Shown here: positions 1-7,757 of the stretch, piece after piece
Numbering within the stretch: position 1 is the first letter of the stretch
Layout of the letters: every line of letters begins with the position of its first letter
Program-made: the position numbers and the translations under genes
Notes under the pieces: generated by a model
Told to the model about the DNA's origin: nothing
Database searches by the model: none
The model's input: only the letters and a program-made list of their open reading frames with translations
Source: Aquitalea magnusonii
Lineage (GTDB): Bacteria > Pseudomonadota > Gammaproteobacteria > Burkholderiales > Chromobacteriaceae
Reading direction: 5' to 3'
DNA length: 64,000 nt
Assembly (NCBI RefSeq): GCF_002217795.2
Contig: NZ_AP018823.1
Coordinates: 3,906,001 to 3,970,000, forward strand

Positions 1-30
1 CAGCGATGCACACTGCCTTTTACTGGCCGT

Positions 31-960
31 TTACTGCTGGATACCCGGCTGGCTGGCCCAGCTACGAATCTGCTCGATGGAGGTTGTGGCACCGCCGCAT
101 ACCACCACCAGAATCTTGTTGTAAGGCGCCAGTGCTGGGTTTTGCTCATAGACCACGGACAGGACCGCGCCACACGCCGGCTCGACCAGGACGCGGTGAT
201 CCGCCAGAAACCGCTCGCAAGCGGCAAGCGCGCTGCCGTCCGACACCACCAGGCTGTGTACCGGATGCGTGTTTGCGCAATGCAATGCCTGTTCGCACAC
301 CCGTTTCGCGCCAAGCGAGGTGGCAATGCTGCTGATGCGCTCCAGCTCCACGGTATGCCCGGCCAACACGGCGGCATGGAAGGAGGCCGCCCCTTCGGTT
401 TCTACCGCGAATACCGGCACATCATGCCACTGATTGCGTTGCAGCCCTTCCACGATGCCGGCAAGCAGCCCGCCGCCACCAACGGCAAGCACTACGGCAT
501 CCGGCTTGCATTGTGCCATGGCGACCTCATCGATCAGCGAGGCATGCCCATGCCACAGCAGCGGATTATCAAATGGATGTAGAAAGGCATCGGTCGCGCC
601 CAACAAGGTTTGCGCATGCTGGTTGGCCTCTTGCCATGAACCCCCATGCACGATGACCTCCGCCCCCTCCAGCCTGAGCAGTTCCTTGGCCCGCTCGGTG
701 GTGGTTTCCGGCACCACCACCGTTACCGGGATGTTCAGGCATCGCCCGGCATAAGCCACGGCCAGCCCGGCATTTCCCCCCGAGGAGGACACAAAGCGTC
801 GTGCGCCCTGCTCTTGGTAGACACGGCAGGCATGCCCGATCCCACGGATTTTGAAGGATCCGGCGGGCTGTAGCGCATCGAGTTTGAGCCAAATGGACCG
901 GCCTGCCTGTACGCTCAAGGCGCGTGACTCCAGCAGCGGAGTATCAATGTGTAGATTCAT
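31..960 (-). CDS. PLP-dependent serine/threonine dehydratase family protein
   Basis: This 309-residue protein belongs to the tryptophan-synthase-beta (fold type II) PLP family. The Schiff-base lysine lies in GSFKIRG (Lys37), followed by SSSGGNAGLAVAYAG, the usual substrate/cofactor loop, and a glycine-rich phosphate-binding segment VGGGGLLAG near residue 160. It lacks the C-terminal ACT regulatory domain of biosynthetic IlvA, so a catabolic L-serine/L-threonine ammonia-lyase is most likely. The RidA-like gene 67 bp upstream on the same strand supports this, because RidA enzymes hydrolyse the enamine/imine made by such dehydratases. No strong ribosome site precedes the chosen ATG. The exact substrate (serine, threonine or a hydroxyamino acid) cannot be read from the sequence. 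Confidence 0.8.
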   Translation of the reverse strand: MNLHIDTPLLESRALSVQAGRSIWLKLDALQPAGSFKIRGIGHACRVYQEQGARRFVSSSGGNAGLAVAYAGRCLNIPVTVVVPETTTERAKELLRLEGAEVIVHGGSWQEANQHAQTLLGATDAFLHPFDNPLLWHGHASLIDEVAMAQCKPDAVVLAVGGGGLLAGIVEGLQRNQWHDVPVFAVETEGAASFHAAVLAGHTVELERISSIATSLGAKRVCEQALHCANTHPVHSLVVSDGSALAACERFLADHRVLVEPACGAVLSVVYEQNPALAPYNKILVVVCGGATTSIEQIRSWASQPGIQQ

Positions 961-1027
961 GGCAAAGACTTTCGGGATAGCGGGGTGAAGCCGGGGTGGC
1001 TACTGTCAACCGTTGATGATGCTGCAT

Positions 1028-1414
1028 TCAGGACGTGAGCTGGTCCGGTGCCAGTGCCTGCACCTCGATCTCGACATCCAGCTCGAATGCCAGCTTGGCA
1101 CAGACCACCGAGCGCGCCGGAAAACCAGCAGGAAAATAAGCGGCATAGGCTTGGTTAAACTCGGCAAAGTGCTTCATATCGGATAGCCATGCCGTCACCT
1201 TCACCACGGCATTCAATGACGAGCCGCAGGACTGCAAGGTGCGCTCGATAGCTGCCATGATGTTGTGGGTCTGGGTGGTGATATCGCTGCGCATCGGCTC
1301 CGCCTGCTCAGACATCGAAACCTGACCGGACAGAAACAGAAAACCACCCGCCTGGACTGCGCGGGAGAACGGAAACGGTAGTGTGCTGCTAAAGCGCGTA
1401 ATGGCTTGGGACAC
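1028..1414 (-). CDS. RidA family (YjgF/YER057c/UK114) reactive imine/enamine deaminase
   Basis: The 128-residue product has the RidA fold signature: SRAVQAGGFLFLSGQ near the start, a central ALERT-like helix (AAIERTLQSCGSSL), VVKVTAWLSDMKHFAEFNQ, and the conserved arginine in PARSVVCAKL. A longer open frame continues upstream, but that extension is unlike RidA. The GTG at 1414 has GGAG eight bases upstream and gives the usual family length, so I start there. RidA proteins hydrolyse 2-aminoacrylate-type intermediates released by PLP dehydratases. The gene lies directly upstream of such a dehydratase and probably shares its transcript. It could also be a YjgF paralog with another substrate. Confidence 0.8.
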   Translation of the reverse strand: MSQAITRFSSTLPFPFSRAVQAGGFLFLSGQVSMSEQAEPMRSDITTQTHNIMAAIERTLQSCGSSLNAVVKVTAWLSDMKHFAEFNQAYAAYFPAGFPARSVVCAKLAFELDVEIEVQALAPDQLTS

Positions 1415-1832
1415 GATGTAAGCTCCATTGAATAGGTGCCTCAAGGCAGTGCCGGAAATATAGATGCTGGCTGATGGCAGTTCACTGCCGGCACTGGAGG
1501 CGTAATGACGCGGGCCATAGCAAAAGCTGGCGGACAGGTGCAAGCAGGTTGTCAATCTCCGCCGCTGGCATCGCCAATGCGGTGACAAAACGCAGGAGGC
1601 CTGGCTCCCAATAGTCATTGGTAAAGAACGCAGGCAGTGGCAATGCTGTCACTGGAAAATCCCTGCGCGGGATGAGCGAGAACCGCCGGCTGAACAGGCA
1701 TACGCCACGGCGGCTTGTTACGCGACAACACGTCCCGCACCGATGCGCATCCTAGAGAGTGGGTAAAGCACCGACTTGTAAAAAATTGACTTGCTTGAGC
1801 GAGAATCGGCAGCAGGGTTGTGGCCTGCGCGC
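1415..1832. other. Gene-free stretch between AraC regulator and RidA gene
   Basis: No frame in these 418 bases resembles a known protein. It holds the GGAG ribosome site of the RidA gene just upstream of position 1414 and presumably the promoter of the RidA-dehydratase pair. The short open frames here overlap each other and show no domain. I see no clear terminator for the upstream AraC gene. Confidence 0.4.
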
Positions 1833-2642
1833 TCAGTATCCGGATGGTGCCACGCCAAAAGCCCGGCGGAAGGCCCGATTGAAATGGCTCTGGTCGTAAA
1901 AGCCCACGCCTTGTGCCACATCGGCAATGCTCAACTTGCCACGCGCCAGTAGCGCGCAAGCCTGCTCCAACCTTAGGCGAAGCAGCCAGGCATAAGGCGT
2001 CATGCCCACGGTTTGCTTGAATTGGCGCAAAAAATGAAAACGCCCCAGCCCACACACCGCAGCCAGTTCATCCAGCGTAATTTTTTCGGCCAGGTGACTG
2101 CAGCAGTAATCCTTGATTCGCAGCCACTGCAAAGCAGAGAGCGTCCCTTTGACGACCACCGGCTTGATGGCGCGAGATTGGGTAAACAGAAAATATAGCA
2201 ACGACAGCCATTCGGACTGTACCAGCAAGGAAGAAGGATCGGCTGTCAGTTGTAAGGTGTCGTGCAAGCGCAGCAGGCGAGCAGCCAGTGCTGGATCTTC
2301 AAGCACCATCCCTGCCAAGGCGGGCTCACGCTCAACCTCGGTCAGTTCGGCGGCTACGCTTTTGAGCAAGTCCTGCGATAGCCGGAGAGTTTTCAGGGTA
2401 TAGGCATCACCGCCTTCGCCTGCACCATCATGAATTTCTCCTGGCGGCATCAGGGAAATACATCCCGGCCCAAGCAATAGCGATTGGCCACTGAACTGCT
2501 GGCGCTGCAAGCCCCTTGTTACCAGCCCGATATGGTAGTCAAGATGGTAATGCCGATCAAAGCTGAAGGCTTCGAACTGGCCAACACTCAGCACCAACCC
2601 AGGCAAGCCGGCCAGTCGCTTGTACGCTACGCGATTACCCAT
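1833..2642 (-). CDS. AraC/XylS family transcriptional regulator
   Basis: The 269-residue protein has an N-terminal cupin-like sensor region (HYHLDYHIGLVTRG and the LMPPGEIHDG segment) followed by a C-terminal AraC-type double helix-turn-helix. Its diagnostic parts are ITLDELAAVCGLGRFHFLRQFKQ and the second motif SIADVAQGVGFYDQSHFNRAFRR, ending in GVAPSGY. The order and spacing match amino-acid-efflux or catabolic AraC activators. It is on the same strand as, and upstream of, the RidA-dehydratase pair, so it may control those genes; that is inference. The ligand is unknown. Confidence 0.85.
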   Translation of the reverse strand: MGNRVAYKRLAGLPGLVLSVGQFEAFSFDRHYHLDYHIGLVTRGLQRQQFSGQSLLLGPGCISLMPPGEIHDGAGEGGDAYTLKTLRLSQDLLKSVAAELTEVEREPALAGMVLEDPALAARLLRLHDTLQLTADPSSLLVQSEWLSLLYFLFTQSRAIKPVVVKGTLSALQWLRIKDYCCSHLAEKITLDELAAVCGLGRFHFLRQFKQTVGMTPYAWLLRLRLEQACALLARGKLSIADVAQGVGFYDQSHFNRAFRRAFGVAPSGY

Positions 2643-3275
2643 GTCGAATCACAGAGCTGCGCTGATGGCGACATTAAAGACACGTTCACCCCATGCAAGC
2701 AGCCAGAAGCCCCCGTTCCCGCTCATCGCGCTAAATATACTACAGCCCTGATGCGGCTCGATATCGCGCGCTGGCAAGAGCGGCGTCTGAGCACGAAGGG
2801 AGCGCAGGCTCACCAAGATAGATCTGCACGCTTCTCGCGATGCAATGCCTGTTGTCAAAAGGAGTAGCCTCCGGCCACCAGACAGCTCCAGGCGCTAGCT
2901 TGCTGGGCAGGTGATCCGCTTCAACGGTTTGGCCGGGGCGGACAGGCTGGTGGCCAGCGCGGCTAACTGCGGAATCACGCGGGGTCATGGTCGGCTTCGC
3001 TCTTATCCAACATGACCAGCGGCCTGCCTGTTATTCACCAAGATTTTGACCAGTAAGGCGACGGGTCGGGCAGCCCGCCAAGTCATCACCGGCCGCACAA
3101 GAAATAAAAGCATAGCGCTTGCGTACAAACCCGCGCGCAGAGTGGTCTTTATTCATAGCAAGATATTCAAATCCTTAATGCATACCCGGCATGCGCTATC
3201 AAGTTCATTTTCATAATGATGCTTGTGATTTTTTTATGTGCGAGGCATGTAGTTGACAGGACGGTCATATTTTAT
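2643..3275. other. Gene-free stretch between AraC gene and FecI cassette
   Basis: About 630 bases lie between the divergent AraC and FecI genes. The small overlapping frames show no recognisable domain. A minus-strand frame near 2649-2858 ends in a hydrophobic stretch that could be the decayed end of a membrane protein, but this is too weak to call. The base composition becomes more AT-rich toward 3200, leading into the Fur box and promoter of the iron cassette. Confidence 0.4.
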
Positions 3276-3296
3276 AAATGATAATGGTTATCATTT
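3276..3296. promoter_or_regulatory. Fur box upstream of FecI
   Basis: The 21-base element AAATGATAATGGTTATCATTT is an almost perfect inverted repeat close to the classical Fur consensus (GATAATGATAATCATTATC). It lies 15 bases before the FecI start. A TTGACA hexamer at 3253-3258 lies just upstream and TATAAA at 3273-3278 touches the box, so iron-loaded Fur would block the promoter. The position fits iron-starvation control of the whole cassette. Confidence 0.85.
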
Positions 3297-3311
3297 TTAT
3301 AAGAGCAAGGC

Positions 3312-3839
3312 ATGTCCCCTCCAGGTCCTCTGGCCCACAACGCCGCCCAAAGCGTCGATGCACTTTATCGCCAGCACCATCGCTGGCTGGAAGGCTGGCT
3401 ACGCGGCAAGCTAGGCCCCAGCCAGGATCACGCGGCCGATCTTGCTCACGATACCTTCGTGCGCGTGTTGCACAAGCAGTTGTTTGCTTCACTGCAGGCA
3501 CCCAGGCCATTGCTTGCGACGATCGCGCGCGGGCTGATGATAGACCTGTTCCGCCGCCAGGATCTGGAGCGCGCCTATCTGGAAGTGCTGGCCGGCCAGC
3601 CGGAGTCGCTGGTGCCGTCGCCGGAGCAGCAAGCGCTGGTAATCGAAACGCTGTTGCAGGTGGATGCCATGCTGGCCGGGCTGGGTAGCCGTCCCAAGCA
3701 GGCGTTCCTGCTGGCGCAACTGGACGGCATGAGCTACCCCGATATCGCCCGTACGCTGGGGGTGTCGGTCAGCAGCATCAAGAAATACATGGTCAAGGCA
3801 CTGAGCCATTGCCTGGCCTATCAGTTGGCTCAGGACTGA
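3312..3839 (+). CDS. FecI-like ECF sigma factor (iron-starvation type)
   Basis: The 175-residue protein has sigma region 2 (SVDALYRQHHRWLEGWLRGKL through DHAADLAHDTFVRVL) and region 4 (LPxxPKQAFLLAQLDGMSYPDIARTLGVSVSSIKKYMVKAL), the usual FecI arrangement without region 3. It should direct RNA polymerase to the receptor operon when FecR relays a signal from the TonB-dependent transducer. A strong Fur box precedes it, and the FecR gene starts two bases after its stop codon, so the two are co-expressed. Iron control is shown by the site; the inducing ligand is unknown. The symbol fecI is withheld because many paralogs exist. Confidence 0.9.
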   Translation: MSPPGPLAHNAAQSVDALYRQHHRWLEGWLRGKLGPSQDHAADLAHDTFVRVLHKQLFASLQAPRPLLATIARGLMIDLFRRQDLERAYLEVLAGQPESLVPSPEQQALVIETLLQVDAMLAGLGSRPKQAFLLAQLDGMSYPDIARTLGVSVSSIKKYMVKALSHCLAYQLAQD

Positions 3840-3841
3840 TC

Positions 3842-4786
3842 ATGGCAACACTCACTCCGGCTATCTTGCGACAGGCGGCCGAATGGCACGTGCTGTTCAG
3901 TGCGGGCGAAGCCAGCAATAAAGACCACGCCGCCTGGCAGCAATGGCGTGCAGCCAACCCCTTGCACGAAGAGGCGTGGCAGCAACTGGCCAGCCTGACC
4001 GACCGGTTGCAAGCACTGCCGGCGGGCATCGGCCAGCAACTGCTGCAACAGCGCCAGGGACGCCGCCGCACGCTGCGCCAGTGCGTGCTGTTGTTGGGCT
4101 GTCTGGGGGCAGGCTGGCAGACCTGGCTGCGGTTGCAGCACAGCGTGGCACCGCTGTCTTTCCATGCGAACGCCGGCCGCCGTGAGCGTGTGACGCTGGC
4201 CGATGGCAGCAAGCTGGTGCTGCGTGCCGGCGCGCGGCTACAGGTAAGCTTTGACGATAACCAGCGGCTGCTCCGCCTGCTGGCGGGCGAGGTGGCGGTA
4301 GCCACCGCCAGCGACAATCACGCCCCCTACCGTCCGCTGCTGGTGGAAACCCGGCATGGTCATATCACGGCGCTGGGAACACGCTTCACCGTGGGCTTGG
4401 CCAGCGACCGGACCTGCGTGGCCGTGCAGCAACACGCGGTGCGCTTGCAACCGTGGTCCGGTGGTGCCGGGCTGATCCTGCAAGCCGGCGAGCACGGCGA
4501 GCTGAGCGATAGCGCGCGGCGCTTGCCCTTGCCGCCAGACGACACCACGCCAGACTGGGTCAGCGGTCGCATCGTGGTGGTCAATGCCCGCCTGGGCGAT
4601 GTGATCAGACAACTGGCACCGCATTACCCCGGTGCCTTGTTGTGCGACCCGCAGGCTGCGGCCTTGCCGGTATCCGGTGCGTTTTCCGAAGATGATCCGC
4701 AAGCCTCGCTGCAGGCCATTACTGCCACCTTGCCGGTCAAGATCGTGCGGCGCGGCCCGTTATGGACGCTGCTGACGCGGCGGTAG
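3842..4786 (+). CDS. FecR-like anti-sigma factor/regulator
   Basis: From the ATG at 3842 the product has 314 residues. The N-terminus carries the cytoplasmic sigma-binding DUF4880-like segment (AAEWHVLFSAGE ... WQQWRAANPLHEEAWQQL). A single membrane segment lies around residues 79-95, and the periplasmic FecR domain includes the typical GRRERVTLADGSKLVL and ALGTRFTV blocks. An in-frame extension upstream would overlap FecI and is not family-like, so I do not use it. FecR proteins hold and activate their partner sigma factor in response to the N-terminal signalling domain of a TonB-dependent receptor, which is encoded just downstream. Confidence 0.9.
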   Translation: MATLTPAILRQAAEWHVLFSAGEASNKDHAAWQQWRAANPLHEEAWQQLASLTDRLQALPAGIGQQLLQQRQGRRRTLRQCVLLLGCLGAGWQTWLRLQHSVAPLSFHANAGRRERVTLADGSKLVLRAGARLQVSFDDNQRLLRLLAGEVAVATASDNHAPYRPLLVETRHGHITALGTRFTVGLASDRTCVAVQQHAVRLQPWSGGAGLILQAGEHGELSDSARRLPLPPDDTTPDWVSGRIVVVNARLGDVIRQLAPHYPGALLCDPQAAALPVSGAFSEDDPQASLQAITATLPVKIVRRGPLWTLLTRR

Positions 4787-4793
4787 ACACTGC

Positions 4794-4820
4794 GAAAATT
4801 TTTTTAGCCAGGGGGTGTCT
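4794..4820 (+). promoter_or_regulatory. Candidate FecI-type promoter for the receptor gene
   Basis: GAAAAT (4794-4799) and TGTCT (4816-4820) are separated by 16 bases in the gap between fecR and the receptor gene. This resembles the -35/-10 pattern described for iron-starvation ECF sigma factors. It lies about 60 bases upstream of the receptor start, where a FecI-dependent promoter would be expected. The match is by eye to short motifs, so confidence is moderate. Confidence 0.4.
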
Positions 4821-4881
4821 GTTTTGATGGAGTCGTTCGGCCTACCAGCATAACAACTGATTCTCATTTGCTGGTAAGTCC

Positions 4882-7704
4882 ATGATGAACCTTACGACAC
4901 CGCACACACTTCTCCGTTTGACGCAGCTTAGCCTGGCTCTGCAGCCCTTGTGTTACGGCCTGACTGCGCTAGCCTCACTCGGCCCCACCACCGCCTGGGC
5001 CCAGGCGGCCAGCCTGCCGTCGGATCGCCATACGGTACAACTGCCCGCAGGCCAACTGGCTGCCACGCTGGCGCGTTACGCGGCTGACGTTGGCGTGATT
5101 CTCGCCTTTGACGCGCAGTTGCTGGCAGGTCGGCAAAGCCCGGCGCTCAGCGGCCAGTTTACCGTGGCCGAAGGCTTTGCCCGGCTGTTGGAAGCTACGC
5201 CCTATCGTGTCGAACGGGTAGCGGATCAGCGCTATCGGCTAGTGCAACGTCCAAGCAGCTCTGCGGAGAAAGAACCCGCCATGCTGGAGCCGGTGGTCGT
5301 GACGGCTCCCTTGCTGCGTACGCCGGGAAAACTGGACCAACAAATGCTGCAGCTGCTGCCGGCAGCCAACGGCGATCTCACAAGCCAGTTGCGCATCAAC
5401 CCCAACATCCAGTTTGACGAAGCCCAGCTATCCTCCGCGACCGGCGGCGAAATCAGTCCGGCGGAAATCAGCATCCACGGTGCCAAGCCTTACCAGAACG
5501 AGATGCTGGTAGATGGCTTGTCCATCGCCAATGATCTGGATCCGGGCAACAAGATAGTCACCACCAACCCGGAATACATCCCCGGCCAGGCACAGGCACT
5601 GGCCTACGACAGCAGCCAGCTATGCAATGCCCGCGTGCTGGACAGCAATGTGCCGGCCGAATACGGCCGCTTCACCGGCGGTGTGGTGGAAGCCGAGCTG
5701 TGCCGCGCGCGCAAGAAGCTGGGTGGCAGCGTCAGCATCGGTTATACCTCATCGGCGTGGAGTGAGCAGATCATCGACCCCAAGCGCCAAAGCGCGTTTG
5801 AACAGTCGTCCGATGCCGACAACCAGCCGCGTTACCGCAAGTGGACCTACAAGGCCAATGTAGAGGCTCGCCCCAGCGAAGACTGGGGCGTGGTGGTCTC
5901 CGCCGTGCGGCGCGAATCGGAGATTCCGCTCAAACGCTTTAGCACTGACAACAGCAGCAATGTGGTCAGCCAGGAAGTAACCCAGACCCGGCGCATGGAC
6001 GCGCTGGCCATCAAGGCCGATTGGTCGCCGAAAGACAGCCCGCACAGCGGCGATATCACGTTCAGCTACGCGCCCTCAGAAAATGGTTATTTCATTGCCG
6101 ATGGGAAGGACAGCGACTACCAGATCCGCAGTGGTGGGGTGGCCTTGTCCGGCCGCCTGGTGTCCGAGCTGGGTGATGTCACGCTGAATCAGCAGCTATC
6201 GCTGATGCAGAACGAACAGTCGCGGCGCAGCGATGCCGACTACTATCGCGCCTGGCGCTGGTCCACGGCCAAGAACTGGGGCGATGCCAGCAAGAGCAAC
6301 CCCAGCAGCATTGAAGGAGCGTGGGGCGATGTGGACCAGACGCTGCGCACGGTCAACTACAAGCTGGGTGCCTCGTTCGACTTGGCAGGCGATAGCGCGC
6401 TATCACACAAGATCGGCACCGGTATCGACATCAAGCACCAGACTGCCGAGTACCTGCGCCTGAGCACTACCCGCTACTGGCTGACTGCCAGCAACCTGCC
6501 CACCAGCGGTGCAATGGCTTCGTGCCAGTACGCCGACGGCAGCGTCGACACCGAGGGCTGCTCGGCTACCGCGACGCAGACGCAGGGACGGGGCCAGTAC
6601 TTCCGCCGCCTCATTACCTACCAGGCTGGCGGTGCCGAAATGGAAGCGCTAAGCAGTGCGGCCTACATCGATGACCAGATGCGCTGGCGGGACTGGCAGT
6701 TGCGGCTGGGGCTGCGTGCCGACCACGACACCTTGACGCGCGATTTCAACCTGGCACCGCGCAGCAGCCTGACCTGGGAGGCGGCACCGGGCTTGTCGCT
6801 GAACGCCGGTGCCAACCGCTACTATGGCCGCTCGCTGCTGGCTTACGCATTGCAGGACCAGATTCACACCTTGCAATATACGCAAACCCGCCCCAGCAAC
6901 TCGCTGGTATGGAGTAGCCCGGTACAGTCCAAAACCACCAACCGCCTGTCCGACATCGACAGCCCTTACGATGACGAAGCCACAGTGGGCTTCAGTTGGG
7001 AGCCTGACTGGGCTGGCGGCCTGTTCGACGTGCGGCTGACGCGCCGCGACGGCAAGGAACAGATTGTCAAACGCCTAGTCACCGGGCAGAGCGAGTGTGC
7101 CTCCAGCCAGTGCTACATGTACACCAACCAGGGGAGCAGCCAAACCCGCGACTTCACGCTCAGCTGGAGTAGCCGCACCCCGTGGCGGCTGGGTAACAGC
7201 CGCACCAGCTTCTGGCTGGCCTTCAACAAAAGCGATGTAAAGAGCAACTATTCCAGCTACGCCGATACCTATAGCAGCGACAAGGCGGCGGACGAGATCA
7301 TCCAGTACGACGGCAAGTTCATCCGCTATAGCGATATGCCGGCGGACAACTACAACCGGCCATGGACGCTGCGTTTAGGCGCCATCACCTCGCTGCCGGC
7401 CTACAGCCTCAGCATCAGCAATCTGCTGCGCATCCGCGACGGCTACCAGCAGATGCTGCAGGACGGAAGCACCACCTACCAAGGCAGAACCGTGGACGTA
7501 TGGCGAAAGACCACGCTGCCGCGTTCGCTGACGCTGGATACCGTCATCGCCTGGAACCCGCGCATCAGCGGCGACCAGCGTGCGCAGGTGAAACTCAGCA
7601 TCGAGAACCTCACCAACCGCAAGAACATGCTCAGCGTCAGCGACAGCTACGCCACCTACGAGCGTGGTCGCACCTTCACCCTGGAGCTGGGCTACCAGTT
7701 CTGA
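4882..7704 (+). CDS. TonB-dependent transducer/receptor with STN signalling domain (FusA/YddB-like role)
   Basis: The 940-residue protein has a long signal sequence ending near AWAQA, then a secretin/TonB N-terminal (STN) domain at about residues 50-125 (LPAGQLAATLARYAADVGV, ALSGQFTVAEGFARLLE). A TonB box-like PVVVTAP, a plug domain, and a 22-strand barrel ending in the aromatic LELGYQF follow. The STN domain marks it as a transducer that signals through FecR to FecI encoded just upstream. Several barrel loops carry cysteine pairs. Followed by an M16 protease and an SbmA-like ABC protein, it most resembles receptors of the Fus/YddB protein-import type. A siderophore receptor remains possible. 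A two-methionine start (4882 or 4885) is ambiguous. Confidence 0.85.
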   Translation: MMNLTTPHTLLRLTQLSLALQPLCYGLTALASLGPTTAWAQAASLPSDRHTVQLPAGQLAATLARYAADVGVILAFDAQLLAGRQSPALSGQFTVAEGFARLLEATPYRVERVADQRYRLVQRPSSSAEKEPAMLEPVVVTAPLLRTPGKLDQQMLQLLPAANGDLTSQLRINPNIQFDEAQLSSATGGEISPAEISIHGAKPYQNEMLVDGLSIANDLDPGNKIVTTNPEYIPGQAQALAYDSSQLCNARVLDSNVPAEYGRFTGGVVEAELCRARKKLGGSVSIGYTSSAWSEQIIDPKRQSAFEQSSDADNQPRYRKWTYKANVEARPSEDWGVVVSAVRRESEIPLKRFSTDNSSNVVSQEVTQTRRMDALAIKADWSPKDSPHSGDITFSYAPSENGYFIADGKDSDYQIRSGGVALSGRLVSELGDVTLNQQLSLMQNEQSRRSDADYYRAWRWSTAKNWGDASKSNPSSIEGAWGDVDQTLRTVNYKLGASFDLAGDSALSHKIGTGIDIKHQTAEYLRLSTTRYWLTASNLPTSGAMASCQYADGSVDTEGCSATATQTQGRGQYFRRLITYQAGGAEMEALSSAAYIDDQMRWRDWQLRLGLRADHDTLTRDFNLAPRSSLTWEAAPGLSLNAGANRYYGRSLLAYALQDQIHTLQYTQTRPSNSLVWSSPVQSKTTNRLSDIDSPYDDEATVGFSWEPDWAGGLFDVRLTRRDGKEQIVKRLVTGQSECASSQCYMYTNQGSSQTRDFTLSWSSRTPWRLGNSRTSFWLAFNKSDVKSNYSSYADTYSSDKAADEIIQYDGKFIRYSDMPADNYNRPWTLRLGAITSLPAYSLSISNLLRIRDGYQQMLQDGSTTYQGRTVDVWRKTTLPRSLTLDTVIAWNPRISGDQRAQVKLSIENLTNRKNMLSVSDSYATYERGRTFTLELGYQF

Positions 7705-7709
7705 TTCTG

Positions 7710-7738
7710 CGGGGCGGTGTCTGAATAACGCCGCCCCG
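7710..7738 (+). other. Intercistronic GC hairpin between receptor and protease genes
   Basis: CGGGGCGG at 7710-7717 pairs perfectly with CCGCCCCG at 7731-7738 around a 13-base loop. No T-tract follows, so it is not an obvious intrinsic terminator. It may stabilise the upstream receptor mRNA or lower downstream expression within one operon. The protease gene starts 20 bases later with its own GAGG ribosome site. Confidence 0.5.
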
Positions 7739-7757
7739 TCCTTGTCCGAGGTTTTCC

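Noticed and set aside
2643..2988. Remnant of a membrane transporter gene
   Set aside because: Only a short hydrophobic fragment in one frame; no family motif could be defended.
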